This document shows, piece after piece, positions 1 to 6,015 of a DNA stretch of 34,748 nucleotides (its first letter is position 1; each line of letters begins with the position of its first letter). This stretch comes from a virus, in the IMG/VR virus record IMGVR_UViG_3300027911_000039, positions 1-34,748 of that record. One strand, written 5' to 3'. The notes beneath the pieces were generated by a model. That model had not been told where the DNA came from. It did no database searches and saw nothing but the letters and a program-made list of their open reading frames with translations. The position numbers were made by a program, and so were the translations under genes.

Positions 1-69
1 TCGTTCGATCCTAGCCTCGTACCGTACCTCATTGTCGAGGGTATGAACATTAGCTATACCGCACATTAG
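1..69 (+). CDS. C-terminal end of a CDS entering from the left
   Basis: Frame 1 is open from the first base to a TAG at 67-69 and encodes 22 residues (SFDPSLVPYLIVEGMNISYTAH). It is probably the tail of a rightward gene that begins outside the window, because the next downstream gene is also rightward and a hairpin follows it at once. The fragment is too short to assign a family, and a chance open frame of this length cannot be excluded. Confidence 0.4.
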   Translation, partial: SFDPSLVPYLIVEGMNISYTAH

Positions 70-88
70 CCATGAAATACACGTGGAG

Positions 89-95
89 ATAAATA
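89..95 (+). promoter_or_regulatory. Possible late promoter -10 element (ATAAATA) inside an inverted repeat
   Basis: GATAAATAAG at 88-97 has the ATAAATA core shared with the gaps before the structural genes. It lies about 40 nt upstream of the start codon at 135. Because it falls in the loop of a perfect 14-bp inverted repeat, it may be a regulated copy or a coincidence. Confidence 0.4.
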
Positions 96-104
96 AGTTA
101 TCGT
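90..104 (+). repeat. 15-bp direct repeat, copy 1
   Basis: TAAATAAGTTATCGT occurs here and again at 34398-34412. Both copies are intergenic, lie upstream of rightward small genes and sit within dyad symmetry. One exact 15-mer pair in 35 kb is close to chance expectation, so the shared context is the only argument for function. Confidence 0.6.
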
Positions 105-134
105 CTCCACGTGTATTGATACATAGGTGGATAA

Positions 135-329
135 ATGAATAAAAGAACCAAACTCATCCGAACTCTTGCGTATATCGCATTACGTGAGGACTATCAACTT
201 GAGTTGAGTCTTAGAACGAGCAGATCAGATATCGAGAACTACTTCAGGGATCATATGAGTGCACTAAAACCGTACACAAAGCAGCTCGTATGGAGGTATA
301 GACGTAAACTTCAGGAGTTACGAAAATGA
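135..329 (+). CDS. Small basic hypothetical protein (64 aa)
   Basis: The ATG follows a good ribosome site (AGGTGG, about 6 nt upstream). The protein is rich in Arg, Lys and Tyr and looks helical, with no motif I recognise. Its stop overlaps the next start codon at 326, so it is translationally coupled to a tiny membrane protein. With the short ORFs that follow it forms the end of an operon closed by the terminator at 515-553. Function unknown. Confidence 0.7.
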   Translation: MNKRTKLIRTLAYIALREDYQLELSLRTSRSDIENYFRDHMSALKPYTKQLVWRYRRKLQELRK

Positions 330-439
330 GTGCACTTCATGATATATTCTGCACGTTGATTATTGGCGCGATAGATGTTATAATATTGTTATGGGTGTAC
401 GATTTGTGGAAGAAGTTCAAGAACTCATTACACAGATGA
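326..439 (+). CDS. Single-span membrane micro-protein (37 aa)
   Basis: This short ORF begins with an ATG overlapping the upstream stop (AAATGA) and reads MSALHDIFCT onward. A hydrophobic stretch near residues 8-25 (LIIGAIDVIILLWV) is followed by a basic tail (KKFKNSLHR), which predicts one membrane helix with a cytoplasmic positive end. A holin-like, antiholin-like or host-inhibitor role is possible. Nothing beyond topology supports a function, but the overlap with the upstream gene argues that it is translated. Confidence 0.55.
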   Translation: MSALHDIFCTLIIGAIDVIILLWVYDLWKKFKNSLHR

Positions 440-483
440 AAGTTATCCGCGAGTTGGATAAATACAATATCGGCGTGATATAG
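436..483 (+). CDS. Possible 15-aa micro-ORF
   Basis: An ATG overlaps the preceding stop (AGATGA) and is followed by 15 codons (MKVIRELDKYNIGVI) to a TAG. The coupling mimics the two ORFs before it. The peptide is too short for family assignment and may simply be leader sequence before the terminator. An ATAAATA motif lies inside it. Confidence 0.25.
   Translation: MKVIRELDKYNIGVI
458..464 (+). promoter_or_regulatory. ATAAATA motif inside the micro-ORF, possible late start site
   Basis: GATAAATACA at 457-466 is identical over ten bases to the copies at 16438 and 21642. Transcription from it would meet the terminator at 515-553 within about 80 nt, so any product would be a short RNA. It may be a chance match in coding sequence. 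Confidence 0.3.
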
Positions 484-514
484 AATCCTTAGCACCGCAA
501 TGGTGCGCGTTGTG

Positions 515-553
515 AAGAGAGCCCACTTTCCGCCGATGGTGGGCTCTCTTTTT
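515..553 (+). terminator. Strong intrinsic terminator
   Basis: A perfect stem of at least 10 bp pairs GAGAGCCCAC (517-526) with GTGGGCTCTC (539-548), extended by A-T pairs at the base. A 12-nt loop separates the arms and a T-run follows (549-553). It closes the rightward small-gene operon at the left end. A smaller hairpin, GCACC/GGTGC at 492-506, lies just before it. Confidence 0.92.
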
Positions 554-1142
554 ACAAGGACTTGATGAGCAACAAGCGCTGGACATAGCACGTAAGTGGT
601 GTGGCAGAAAAGTGAAGTGATGCTCCTTTTGTGAAGGGTAGAGATGTGTAGTGGCGACCGGGCGATACATAGCGACACTCCAGGTGGAAGTCGTAGATGT
701 ATAGGTTTTGGCGAGTGCATTACATAACAGTATACCCATAGGTAACTAGAAGCTGCCACATATTATCTGAAGTGTGGAGTAGACAGCAGGCGGGAACACT
801 CTCGTAACAACAGGGTGGTTGCAGATACGAGTACATACCAAGTACGCGTTAGGTTGGGGATCGCCAGTTCACAATCGTAAGAAATCCATTGGGGATTAGG
901 GATAACTTTGTTCCTTTCCCGTAAGTGGACTAGTTCGATGGACCTCGAATGCGCCAGCAGATGAGAGGTCCAGTGAACGCCGCTGAGTGCAACGAAGCGG
1001 TACATCAAGTACAACGCATACATAACCTACACTGCGCACATGTGAATAATAGATGTACAAGATGTTAAAGTAGACGTGAAACTCGTCAGCTCTTCCTCCG
1101 TGCATCGAATGTCCGCACATCCCTACCTGCGCACCTCGTTGG
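554..1142. other. 589-bp stretch without a convincing gene; possible structured RNA
   Basis: This stretch lies between the terminator at 515-553 and the ATAAATA element at 1144. Rightward open frames are at most 35 codons (such as 644-727 and 961-1068) and lack ribosome sites. Leftward frames lack convincing ribosome sites and give atypical protein composition. Several local dyads are visible: CCACA/TGTGG within 755-776, CTCGTA/TACGAG near 802-831, an 8-bp TGGACCTC/GAGGTCCA near 938-972, and CCGCT/AGCGG near 980-1000. Stems of 5-6 bp are expected by chance at this length; the 8-bp one is marginal. No tRNA fold was found. Confidence 0.45.
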
Positions 1143-1143
1143 T

Positions 1144-1150
1144 ATAAATA
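1144..1150 (+). promoter_or_regulatory. Late promoter -10 element, TATAAATA
   Basis: TATAAATA at 1143-1150 is an exact match to the T4 late promoter consensus. It lies 16 nt before the ATG at 1167, leaving room for a very short leader that contains the ribosome site AGGAGG. It would drive the operon that includes the gp55-like sigma gene, making the factor self-activating. Confidence 0.75.
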
Positions 1151-1166
1151 GGGGACAGGAGGTAAT

Positions 1167-1535
1167 ATGCCGCGTACAAAACTACAATATCTGCAATGGC
1201 TTCAAATACCCGGTAATAGGGAGAAAGCTAACGCTATGGCTAAGAAAGCACGTGATAAGTACAGGAAGTTACATGGACATGGCTACTTACCAAAGAAAGC
1301 TACTACACGTGCACAAAAGTGGTCCACCTCTATCCAGTTAGCTAAGTCACGTAAGCGATTGGAGGTACACGTTGATGTTCGACGTGATATCGCGTATACT
1401 GAATGGAGAGATAAACTTATTAACTGGGAGTACTTGAGATGTGTATACCAAAATCACCCATATGCGTTGTACCAAGATGGTACGCCGTTGAAGGAACTGC
1501 TTTATGAGCACTACCAAGATCCATTATATAAGTAA
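1167..1535 (+). CDS. Basic hypothetical protein with C-terminal YQDGTPL motif (122 aa)
   Basis: The ATG follows a strong AGGAGG site. The N-terminal half is very basic (KKARDKYRKLHGHGYLPKK), suggesting nucleic-acid binding. Near residues 88-111 it has WEYLRCVYQNHPYALYQDG followed by TPLKEL, nearly the same as the end of the 82-aa protein at 2758-3006, so the two share a domain. Its end overlaps the sigma-factor gene by 32 nt. It is the first gene after the TATAAATA element. A partner or regulator of the sigma factor is conceivable but unproven. Confidence 0.75.
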   Translation: MPRTKLQYLQWLQIPGNREKANAMAKKARDKYRKLHGHGYLPKKATTRAQKWSTSIQLAKSRKRLEVHVDVRRDIAYTEWRDKLINWEYLRCVYQNHPYALYQDGTPLKELLYEHYQDPLYK

Positions 1536-1905
1536 CAAGATACTGGTCCAAGAACTGGTAAGATGTAAGAAGAACGGAGTCATGTCCCGGGAACTAGCAG
1601 AGATGTTCCTACTACTAGTTGAGAGGTTTTCACGTAGAGGTAACTTTAACCAATACAGCTACATCGATGACATGAGAGGTAAGGCGATGTTAGATATCTG
1701 CCAGAAGTGGAAACAATATGATGTAACACGTGCTAACAACAACGCGTTTTCGTATTTCACAGAACTAGTTAAGAATAGCTTTGTATATTTCATTACCGTA
1801 GAGAAGAAACAGACAAGAGCACGTGACGAGATATTAATAGACATGGGTAAGACGCCCAGTTGGGGATATACAGATGAAACTGAAACAACTCATTACGTTG
1901 AGTGA
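1504..1905 (+). CDS. T4 gp55-like late transcription sigma factor (133 aa)
   Basis: The protein resembles the sigma region 2 core of T4 gp55. An N-terminal Y-x-x-NK-x-L-x-Q segment (residues 8-17) is followed by a helix LAEMFLLLVERFSRR (31-45), then Y-x-DDMRGKAMLDIC (53-66), a Y-D segment (72-73), and NNAFSYFTELVKNSFVYFI (79-97) ending in basic EKKQTRAR. T4 gp55 shows the same order, with RFNF-GY, EMI-DGI, NFD, NPHAYITQACFNAFVQRI and KKERK. At 133 aa it is shorter than gp55 (185 aa), and no clear equivalent of the gp55 C-terminal clamp-binding motif is seen. It should direct host RNA polymerase core to ATAAATA promoters. It overlaps genes on both sides by 32 nt. Confidence 0.82.
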   Translation: MSTTKIHYISNKILVQELVRCKKNGVMSRELAEMFLLLVERFSRRGNFNQYSYIDDMRGKAMLDICQKWKQYDVTRANNNAFSYFTELVKNSFVYFITVEKKQTRARDEILIDMGKTPSWGYTDETETTHYVE

Positions 1906-2080
1906 TAACGAGTCACTTGACCCACACCTTATAGCATTATGGATCGGCCTTATTAGTTACATCGGCTTGACCATCTATCACAACTCATTCGATCTCGTCA
2001 ACTTCGCCACCGGATATGGTATCATATGCGGTGTGGGCGGACTAGTGAACAAATGCAAAGACTGGGAGGCAGGTAAATGA
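1874..2080 (+). CDS. Holin-like small membrane protein (68 aa)
   Basis: Two hydrophobic segments are visible, near residues 18-36 (LIALWIGLISYIGLTIYH) and 41-58 (VNFATGYGIICGVGGLV), with a short charged tail (KCKDWEAGK). This is the size and topology of small phage holins, which form membrane lesions that release endolysin. The ATG of the lysozyme-like gene overlaps its stop (ATGA at 2077-2080), giving a holin-endolysin pair. It also overlaps the end of the sigma gene by 32 nt, so lysis and late transcription genes are coupled. Function is inferred from topology and position. Confidence 0.72.
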   Translation: MKLKQLITLSDNESLDPHLIALWIGLISYIGLTIYHNSFDLVNFATGYGIICGVGGLVNKCKDWEAGK

Positions 2081-2541
2081 AACCACAAGATTTACGTACG
2101 ATTATTCAACAGGCATTGCAACCGATTAGCTTATGGACACCAGATGTGGAAGAGCTACTATTGTTTACATCTGCTAACGAGAGCCATCTTGGTCAGTACA
2201 GACATCAGATTAATGGTCCAGCATTAGGTATCTACCAGATGGAACCGAACACTATTACTGACATCTGGAACAACTATCTCCGTTATCACCAGTATATCGT
2301 AAATGGCATTCACTTATATTGTGATGAGGGTGGTGTGATGGATGTGGAAACCAACGACCACTATGCTACTATTCTAGCACGCGTGCAATATCTTCGTGCA
2401 CCCGAAGCCATTCCCAGTAAAGATGACCTGGAAGGTATCTGGAGTATTTACAAACTGAGGTATAACACCCCATTAGGTGGAGCCACACGAGATGTAGCGA
2501 TGGAATGCTATAAGAAATATGTACTAGATCTGGAGACGTAA
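2077..2541 (+). CDS. Endolysin, lytic transglycosylase or lysozyme-like (154 aa)
   Basis: The segment ANESHLGQYRHQINGPALGI followed by YQMEP (residues 33-57) fits lysozyme-like phage endolysins, in which an E-S pair begins the catalytic helix. Glu35 is the candidate acid. A later stretch, ARVQYLRAPEAIP (101-113) and WSIYKLRYNTPLG (122-134), matches the C-terminal half of the same phage proteins. There is no signal peptide, so it needs the holin encoded just upstream, whose stop overlaps this start. It would cleave host peptidoglycan at the end of infection. The exact glycosidase class cannot be decided by eye. Confidence 0.82.
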   Translation: MKPQDLRTIIQQALQPISLWTPDVEELLLFTSANESHLGQYRHQINGPALGIYQMEPNTITDIWNNYLRYHQYIVNGIHLYCDEGGVMDVETNDHYATILARVQYLRAPEAIPSKDDLEGIWSIYKLRYNTPLGGATRDVAMECYKKYVLDLET

Positions 2542-2542
2542 T

Positions 2543-2761
2543 ATGTACCGAACAACAGATATCATACTTGCAAGTTACCTTCGTTGTGAGGGATTTGCGT
2601 TGATTGGCATAGAGAAGAATGACACGAAGAAGTGCACATTCGTCTTTCCTGATGATGTCCACGACAGGGTAAGTGAGTTCGATCTAGGAACAGCACAGGT
2701 TGAACCCGTCGAGTTCAACAACTACGTGAAACAACTTACGACATCAGCGAGAAGGGCATGA
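2543..2761 (+). CDS. DUF5659-like small protein (72 aa)
   Basis: The protein opens with TTDIILASYLRCEGFALIGI, then KNDTKKCTFVFPDDVHDRV and a C-terminal segment ending NYVKQL. This resembles the DUF5659 pattern (T-D-x-x-L-A-x-x-L, a glycine turn, F-x-F strand, terminal helix), a domain of unknown function common in phages and often near virion genes. The ATG is preceded by GGAG. Its stop overlaps the next ATG at 2758. Family call is moderate; function unknown. Confidence 0.65.
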   Translation: MYRTTDIILASYLRCEGFALIGIEKNDTKKCTFVFPDDVHDRVSEFDLGTAQVEPVEFNNYVKQLTTSARRA

Positions 2762-3006
2762 AACCACTTAGCTGGGATGTACAAAAGCGACTCGTACTGC
2801 GTGAGATGAAGAGAAAGCTGTCTGAGACACTTGATGTGCGTAGGGTGATAAAACTGAACGGGTTTACCTTCATCATCACAACTGGAGCCCCAGAAGGAGA
2901 TACGGTGTATAACTGGGATACACTTAGAGAGATTTACCGGTACTACCCATATGCAGTGTACCAAGATGGAACACCATTGGAAGATATAAGGAGAATGTAT
3001 GCCTAA
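2758..3006 (+). CDS. Hypothetical protein sharing a YQDGTPL module with the protein at 1167 (82 aa)
   Basis: The N-terminus is basic (KRLVLREMKRKLSE). The last 29 residues, WDTLREIYRYYPYAVYQDG then TPLEDI, parallel WEYLRCVYQNHPYALYQDG then TPLKEL in the 122-aa protein at 1167-1535. At DNA level taccaagatgg is also shared. The two genes flank the sigma and lysis genes, which suggests duplication of a small module. The start overlaps the upstream stop. No known function. Confidence 0.72.
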   Translation: MKPLSWDVQKRLVLREMKRKLSETLDVRRVIKLNGFTFIITTGAPEGDTVYNWDTLREIYRYYPYAVYQDGTPLEDIRRMYA

Positions 3007-3214
3007 CCTGACAGAGCCTATTGTAACAATACAGGTAGCAATAGCACAAGCACAGAAAGGTGAACTTACACGTAGTGAGTTCGATGAGATACTAGCCGAT
3101 ATACAGACGCAGTATACGATTGCACAAGAAGCTGGTGAGTTGTACCAGAAAGAGGAACTAGTTCGCCTATTGACACTTATTACACAAGCCGCAGGCGTAT
3201 TGAGCTCACTATGA
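2999..3214 (+). CDS. Small acidic helical hypothetical protein (71 aa)
   Basis: The ATG follows an AAGGAG site. The sequence is Glu/Gln-rich and predicted helical throughout (such as FDEILADIQTQYTIAQEAGE), with no recognised motif. It overlaps the preceding gene by 8 nt and its stop overlaps the next start (ATGA at 3211-3214), so it belongs to the same translationally coupled series. Confidence 0.68.
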   Translation: MPNLTEPIVTIQVAIAQAQKGELTRSEFDEILADIQTQYTIAQEAGELYQKEELVRLLTLITQAAGVLSSL

Positions 3215-3624
3215 CCTATTGTACATATAAGACAACACATCCTAGTGGATTGTATTACCTCGGAAAGGGAATAACCGAGAAGGTACGATCTGGTGAATAC
3301 ATCGGCAGCGGAGTGCGATTGAAGCTTGCACTTACGAGAGATGAGTACGCACGTGATACATGGAAGACGAAGGTACTAGATGAATACAAGACCGAAGATG
3401 AGGCATATGAGGCTGAACAACGACTAGTACCCCATCATCTGCTATCTGACCCCATGTGTATGAACATGCATGAAGGTGGTAGGAAGGGTAGGTATAAGAC
3501 ACATGGTGCGTTATTGAAGAGTATTCACGCAAGTATTAGGAAAGAGAAAGCTATTCTTAGGAAAGCGAAACAGAAGTTGAAAGAGAAGAAGTTGAAAGAG
3601 AAGATAAAGGAGTTAAGGAAGTGA
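3211..3624 (+). CDS. GIY-YIG-like endonuclease with basic C-terminal tail (137 aa)
   Basis: Residues 3-7 (YCTYK) and 15-20 (YYLGKG) fit degenerate GIY and YIG strands, followed by YIGSGVRLKLAL (30-41). A conserved acidic position is suggested in YEAEQRLV (Glu69), and MNMHEGG (84-90) matches the usual Asn-Gly-Gly end of the domain. From about residue 100 the protein is a Lys-rich coiled tail that may bind nucleic acid. Such proteins are often free-standing phage homing endonucleases; alternatives are a repair or host-DNA-degrading nuclease. Overlaps both neighbours. Confidence 0.7.
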   Translation: MTYCTYKTTHPSGLYYLGKGITEKVRSGEYIGSGVRLKLALTRDEYARDTWKTKVLDEYKTEDEAYEAEQRLVPHHLLSDPMCMNMHEGGRKGRYKTHGALLKSIHASIRKEKAILRKAKQKLKEKKLKEKIKELRK

Positions 3625-4070
3625 CACTTCCACCATCCACGATGGGTAACGCTAACGCTACCCATATCCGTTCACTAACAATACAAGCACCAACAATAAA
3701 TGTGCAAAGTTGGTACACACTATTTTCTCAGATGATGAACCATCAACCAGAACCTATCTGTATGGCTGATGACTTACCTCTTGAGAAGCAACGTAAGCTT
3801 ATCGGTCATTGGAAGTCAATACATCGCCAGATTAGATCAAATCTAATATGTCCAGAACATCTACAGGAGAGATGGGATTGGATCAACATGTACGTCACTG
3901 TTGAAGGTACACAGACGTATCAAAACTGGCAGAAGGAGAAAATACGTAACCAAAATCTTGAACTTAAGAGGCAACGTAGAGAACTTAAACGTGCATTGAA
4001 TATGAAAGAGGTATACGTACCACATACACACGGTCCGGTACAGTCACCTAATGCAAGGAAAAAGTGGTAG
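3621..4070 (+). CDS. Hypothetical protein with basic coiled C-terminus (149 aa)
   Basis: GTG is the likely start because it overlaps the upstream stop (GTGA) and follows AAGGAG/AAGGA; an in-frame ATG at 3642 is an alternative. The protein has an aromatic middle part (WYTLFSQMMNH, RWDWINMYV) and a strongly basic helical end (LELKRQRRELKRALNMKE). It is the last gene before the terminase operon and its promoter at 4078. No family recognised. Confidence 0.65.
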   Translation: MTLPPSTMGNANATHIRSLTIQAPTINVQSWYTLFSQMMNHQPEPICMADDLPLEKQRKLIGHWKSIHRQIRSNLICPEHLQERWDWINMYVTVEGTQTYQNWQKEKIRNQNLELKRQRRELKRALNMKEVYVPHTHGPVQSPNARKKW

Positions 4071-4077
4071 AGATATC

Positions 4078-4084
4078 ATAAATA
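4078..4084 (+). promoter_or_regulatory. Late promoter -10 element before the terminase genes
   Basis: CATAAATACATCA (4077-4089) is identical over 13 bases to the element at 11296. It lies in a 54-bp gap immediately after the stop at 4070 and about 40 nt before the terminase small-subunit ATG. Confidence 0.75.
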
Positions 4085-4124
4085 CATCACATAGTTAAAT
4101 AGTTCAATAACTCGGAGCACTATT

Positions 4125-4484
4125 ATGGCAGGTGGAAGACCAAAAGGAAGTACTAGTGGTAAGTATGTAACATCATTGTTACAGTTGCGTACCATTGAGG
4201 CAGTATGTAAGAAGCCCATGCATGAGTTGACTGCAGAGGCACTGTTGAAGTTACGTGAACGTTTTCTTGACAATGATGATCCACGCGGACAGTATCCCAA
4301 GTTTTTATCCACATTGAACAATAAGTTGATGGAAGGTGTACCTACAGTTGTACAGCAGACAGATGAGAATGAGACATTGTCGGTGGAAGAGTTGGAACAG
4401 AAGCGTTTCGACATGATCAAGTCTTATATGAGTACATTGACAGCTGAACAAAAGTTGAAACTATTAGGTGAAGATAGTGAGTGA
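4125..4484 (+). CDS. terS: Terminase small subunit (119 aa)
   Basis: It precedes and overlaps the large terminase gene, the usual place for terS, and its size fits. The N-terminus MAGGRPKGSTSGK has the GRPKG pattern common at the start of phage small terminases and likely to touch DNA. A helical middle and acidic C-terminus (LSVEELEQKRFDMI, LTAEQKLKLLGEDSE) could mediate oligomerisation and contact with TerL. It would recognise the packaging start. The call rests mostly on context. Confidence 0.75.
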   Translation: MAGGRPKGSTSGKYVTSLLQLRTIEAVCKKPMHELTAEALLKLRERFLDNDDPRGQYPKFLSTLNNKLMEGVPTVVQQTDENETLSVEELEQKRFDMIKSYMSTLTAEQKLKLLGEDSE

Positions 4485-5982
4485 CATCGATGAACTGTTC
4501 GCTATCACAGAGATACTTGAACGTAAGAAACGGTATAACCACATCGATACGATCTTTCCAGAAGATGGCCCGCTCCGTCGTGCATTGTATAAGAACCATA
4601 TGGCGTTCTTCGAAGCCGGGCAGACCCATTGGGTACGATTGATTCAAGCCTCGAACCAAACAGGTAAATCCCAAGATTGTTGCTATGAGCTCTCCTGCCA
4701 TCTTACCGGTATTTACCCACCATGGTGGAAAGGTAAGAGATTATCACGTGCATGTGACTGGCTAATCGTAGGGGAAACATATGACCTATTACGTAAGTCT
4801 ATCATACAGACATTATTAGGTCCAGTAGGTGACTTTGGTACCGGTATGATACGCGGTGATACATTAGACCATGCTACTATGAAACAGGTAGAACGTACAG
4901 GAACTAACATTGGTAGCTTTCGTGTCAAGCACATATCTGGTAAGTTTTGTAACGTATACATCAACACGTATAGTATGAGACGTGAAGACTTCCAGGCATT
5001 TAAGGCAAATGTGCTATTCGACGAGGAACCACCTCCAGGGTTGTTTAACGAAGCTATTACACGTACGTTAACGATGGGTGATGACCGCCTAGTAATGATC
5101 AACTTCACCCCGATGAACGGTATGACAGACTTCCTTAAGAACTTTATGGAAGGTAAGCCATCTGTAACTGGACCAATAAGTGAAGATAAACATCTCACAC
5201 GGTTGAGATGGGATCTAGACGATCCAGCTAACGATGATGCACCTCACCTTACACGTGGTGCTAAGGAGGCCTTACTCCGATTATGGCCGGCATATATGCG
5301 TGCTACGCGTTCAAGAGGTGATGCACTAGTTGGAGAAGGATTGATCTACCCTTGCGCACCTGAGAAGATATTTGTACCTCGCTTTAAGATACCAGACCAT
5401 TATAAGCGAGTGTTCTCACTTGACTTTGGATGGAACCCAGATCCTACCGCTATTGCATGGGTAGCTATTGATCCTGATACCGGCGTACATTACCAATATT
5501 GGGAGTATTATCGTACTGAGGCACCATTGTCACAAAATGCAGCTGCTATCTGGGACCAGAATAAGATTGCTGGTTATGATATTCCTGGTATATGTGACCC
5601 ATCTGGCGGTAAGATTGATATCAACGACGGTGGTAGACATGAGATGGAACAATATCGTACACAGTTTCGTATCGATCTACATGGTGCAAAGAACGCGTTA
5701 CGTGGTGGACATGCTGTAGTTTACCAGCTGATACTAGATGACAAATGGAAGGTATTCGACGATCTTCCACAGACACGTTCAGAATGGTCCGGTTATGCCA
5801 TCAAAGACGGTAAGATCAAAGGTGCTGATCACTTGATGGATAACTGGCGCTATATCGCATTGACTGGCCATGATCATGCTAAGAGTAAACATGATATTGA
5901 GAAGGAACGTGAAGTGCAAGATCTTAAGGAACTTCAGGATTATTCCGGGGATTCACGTGAAGACAGCTGGATGATGCAGTAG
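4477..5982 (+). CDS. terL: Terminase large subunit (501 aa)
   Basis: This is the packaging ATPase and nuclease. The N-terminal ATPase has a Walker A variant SNQTGKS near residues 59-65 and a Walker B VLFDEE near 178-184. The nuclease domain begins at FSLDFGWNPDPTAIAWVA (Asp near 316), with a second acidic site in GICDPSGG (Asp near 374). GTG at 4477 is preferred because AGGTGA lies 5 nt upstream and the codon overlaps the terS stop; GTG at 4468 would add three residues with no ribosome site. It should dock on the portal and pump DNA into the prohead. Confidence 0.95.
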   Translation: MSDIDELFAITEILERKKRYNHIDTIFPEDGPLRRALYKNHMAFFEAGQTHWVRLIQASNQTGKSQDCCYELSCHLTGIYPPWWKGKRLSRACDWLIVGETYDLLRKSIIQTLLGPVGDFGTGMIRGDTLDHATMKQVERTGTNIGSFRVKHISGKFCNVYINTYSMRREDFQAFKANVLFDEEPPPGLFNEAITRTLTMGDDRLVMINFTPMNGMTDFLKNFMEGKPSVTGPISEDKHLTRLRWDLDDPANDDAPHLTRGAKEALLRLWPAYMRATRSRGDALVGEGLIYPCAPEKIFVPRFKIPDHYKRVFSLDFGWNPDPTAIAWVAIDPDTGVHYQYWEYYRTEAPLSQNAAAIWDQNKIAGYDIPGICDPSGGKIDINDGGRHEMEQYRTQFRIDLHGAKNALRGGHAVVYQLILDDKWKVFDDLPQTRSEWSGYAIKDGKIKGADHLMDNWRYIALTGHDHAKSKHDIEKEREVQDLKELQDYSGDSREDSWMMQ

Positions 5983-5988
5983 AAAATG

Positions 5989-5995
5989 ATAAATA
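5989..5995 (+). promoter_or_regulatory. Late promoter -10 element before the portal gene
   Basis: GATAAATATTCC (5988-5999) occupies the 33-bp gap between the large terminase stop and the portal ATG at 6016. A ribosome site (AAGGA) lies between it and the start. Confidence 0.7.
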
Positions 5996-6015
5996 TTCCA
6001 TTATAAGGAAATAAC

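Larger units (their letters stand above)
76..117. repeat. Perfect 14-bp inverted repeat around an ATAAATA motif
   Basis: The arms AATACACGTGGAGA (76-89) and TCTCCACGTGTATT (104-117) are perfectly complementary and flank a 14-nt loop (90-103). No T-run follows, so it is not a standard intrinsic terminator. The loop carries ATAAATA (89-95, starting in the last base of the left arm) and a 15-mer found again at 34398-34412. It lies in the short gap before the gene at 135. It could be a protein-binding operator around a promoter, or an RNA hairpin used for processing. Confidence 0.85.

Noticed and set aside
337-1120. Four leftward ORFs of 74-140 codons (337-759, 443-739, 763-1023, 896-1120)
   Set aside because: They lack convincing ribosome sites, have odd composition (rich in Cys, His, Ser) and two cross the rightward genes and terminator. 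No family is recognisable.
4468-4476. Earlier GTG start for the large terminase
   Set aside because: No ribosome site precedes it, whereas GTG at 4477 has AGGTGA at the right distance and overlaps the terS stop.
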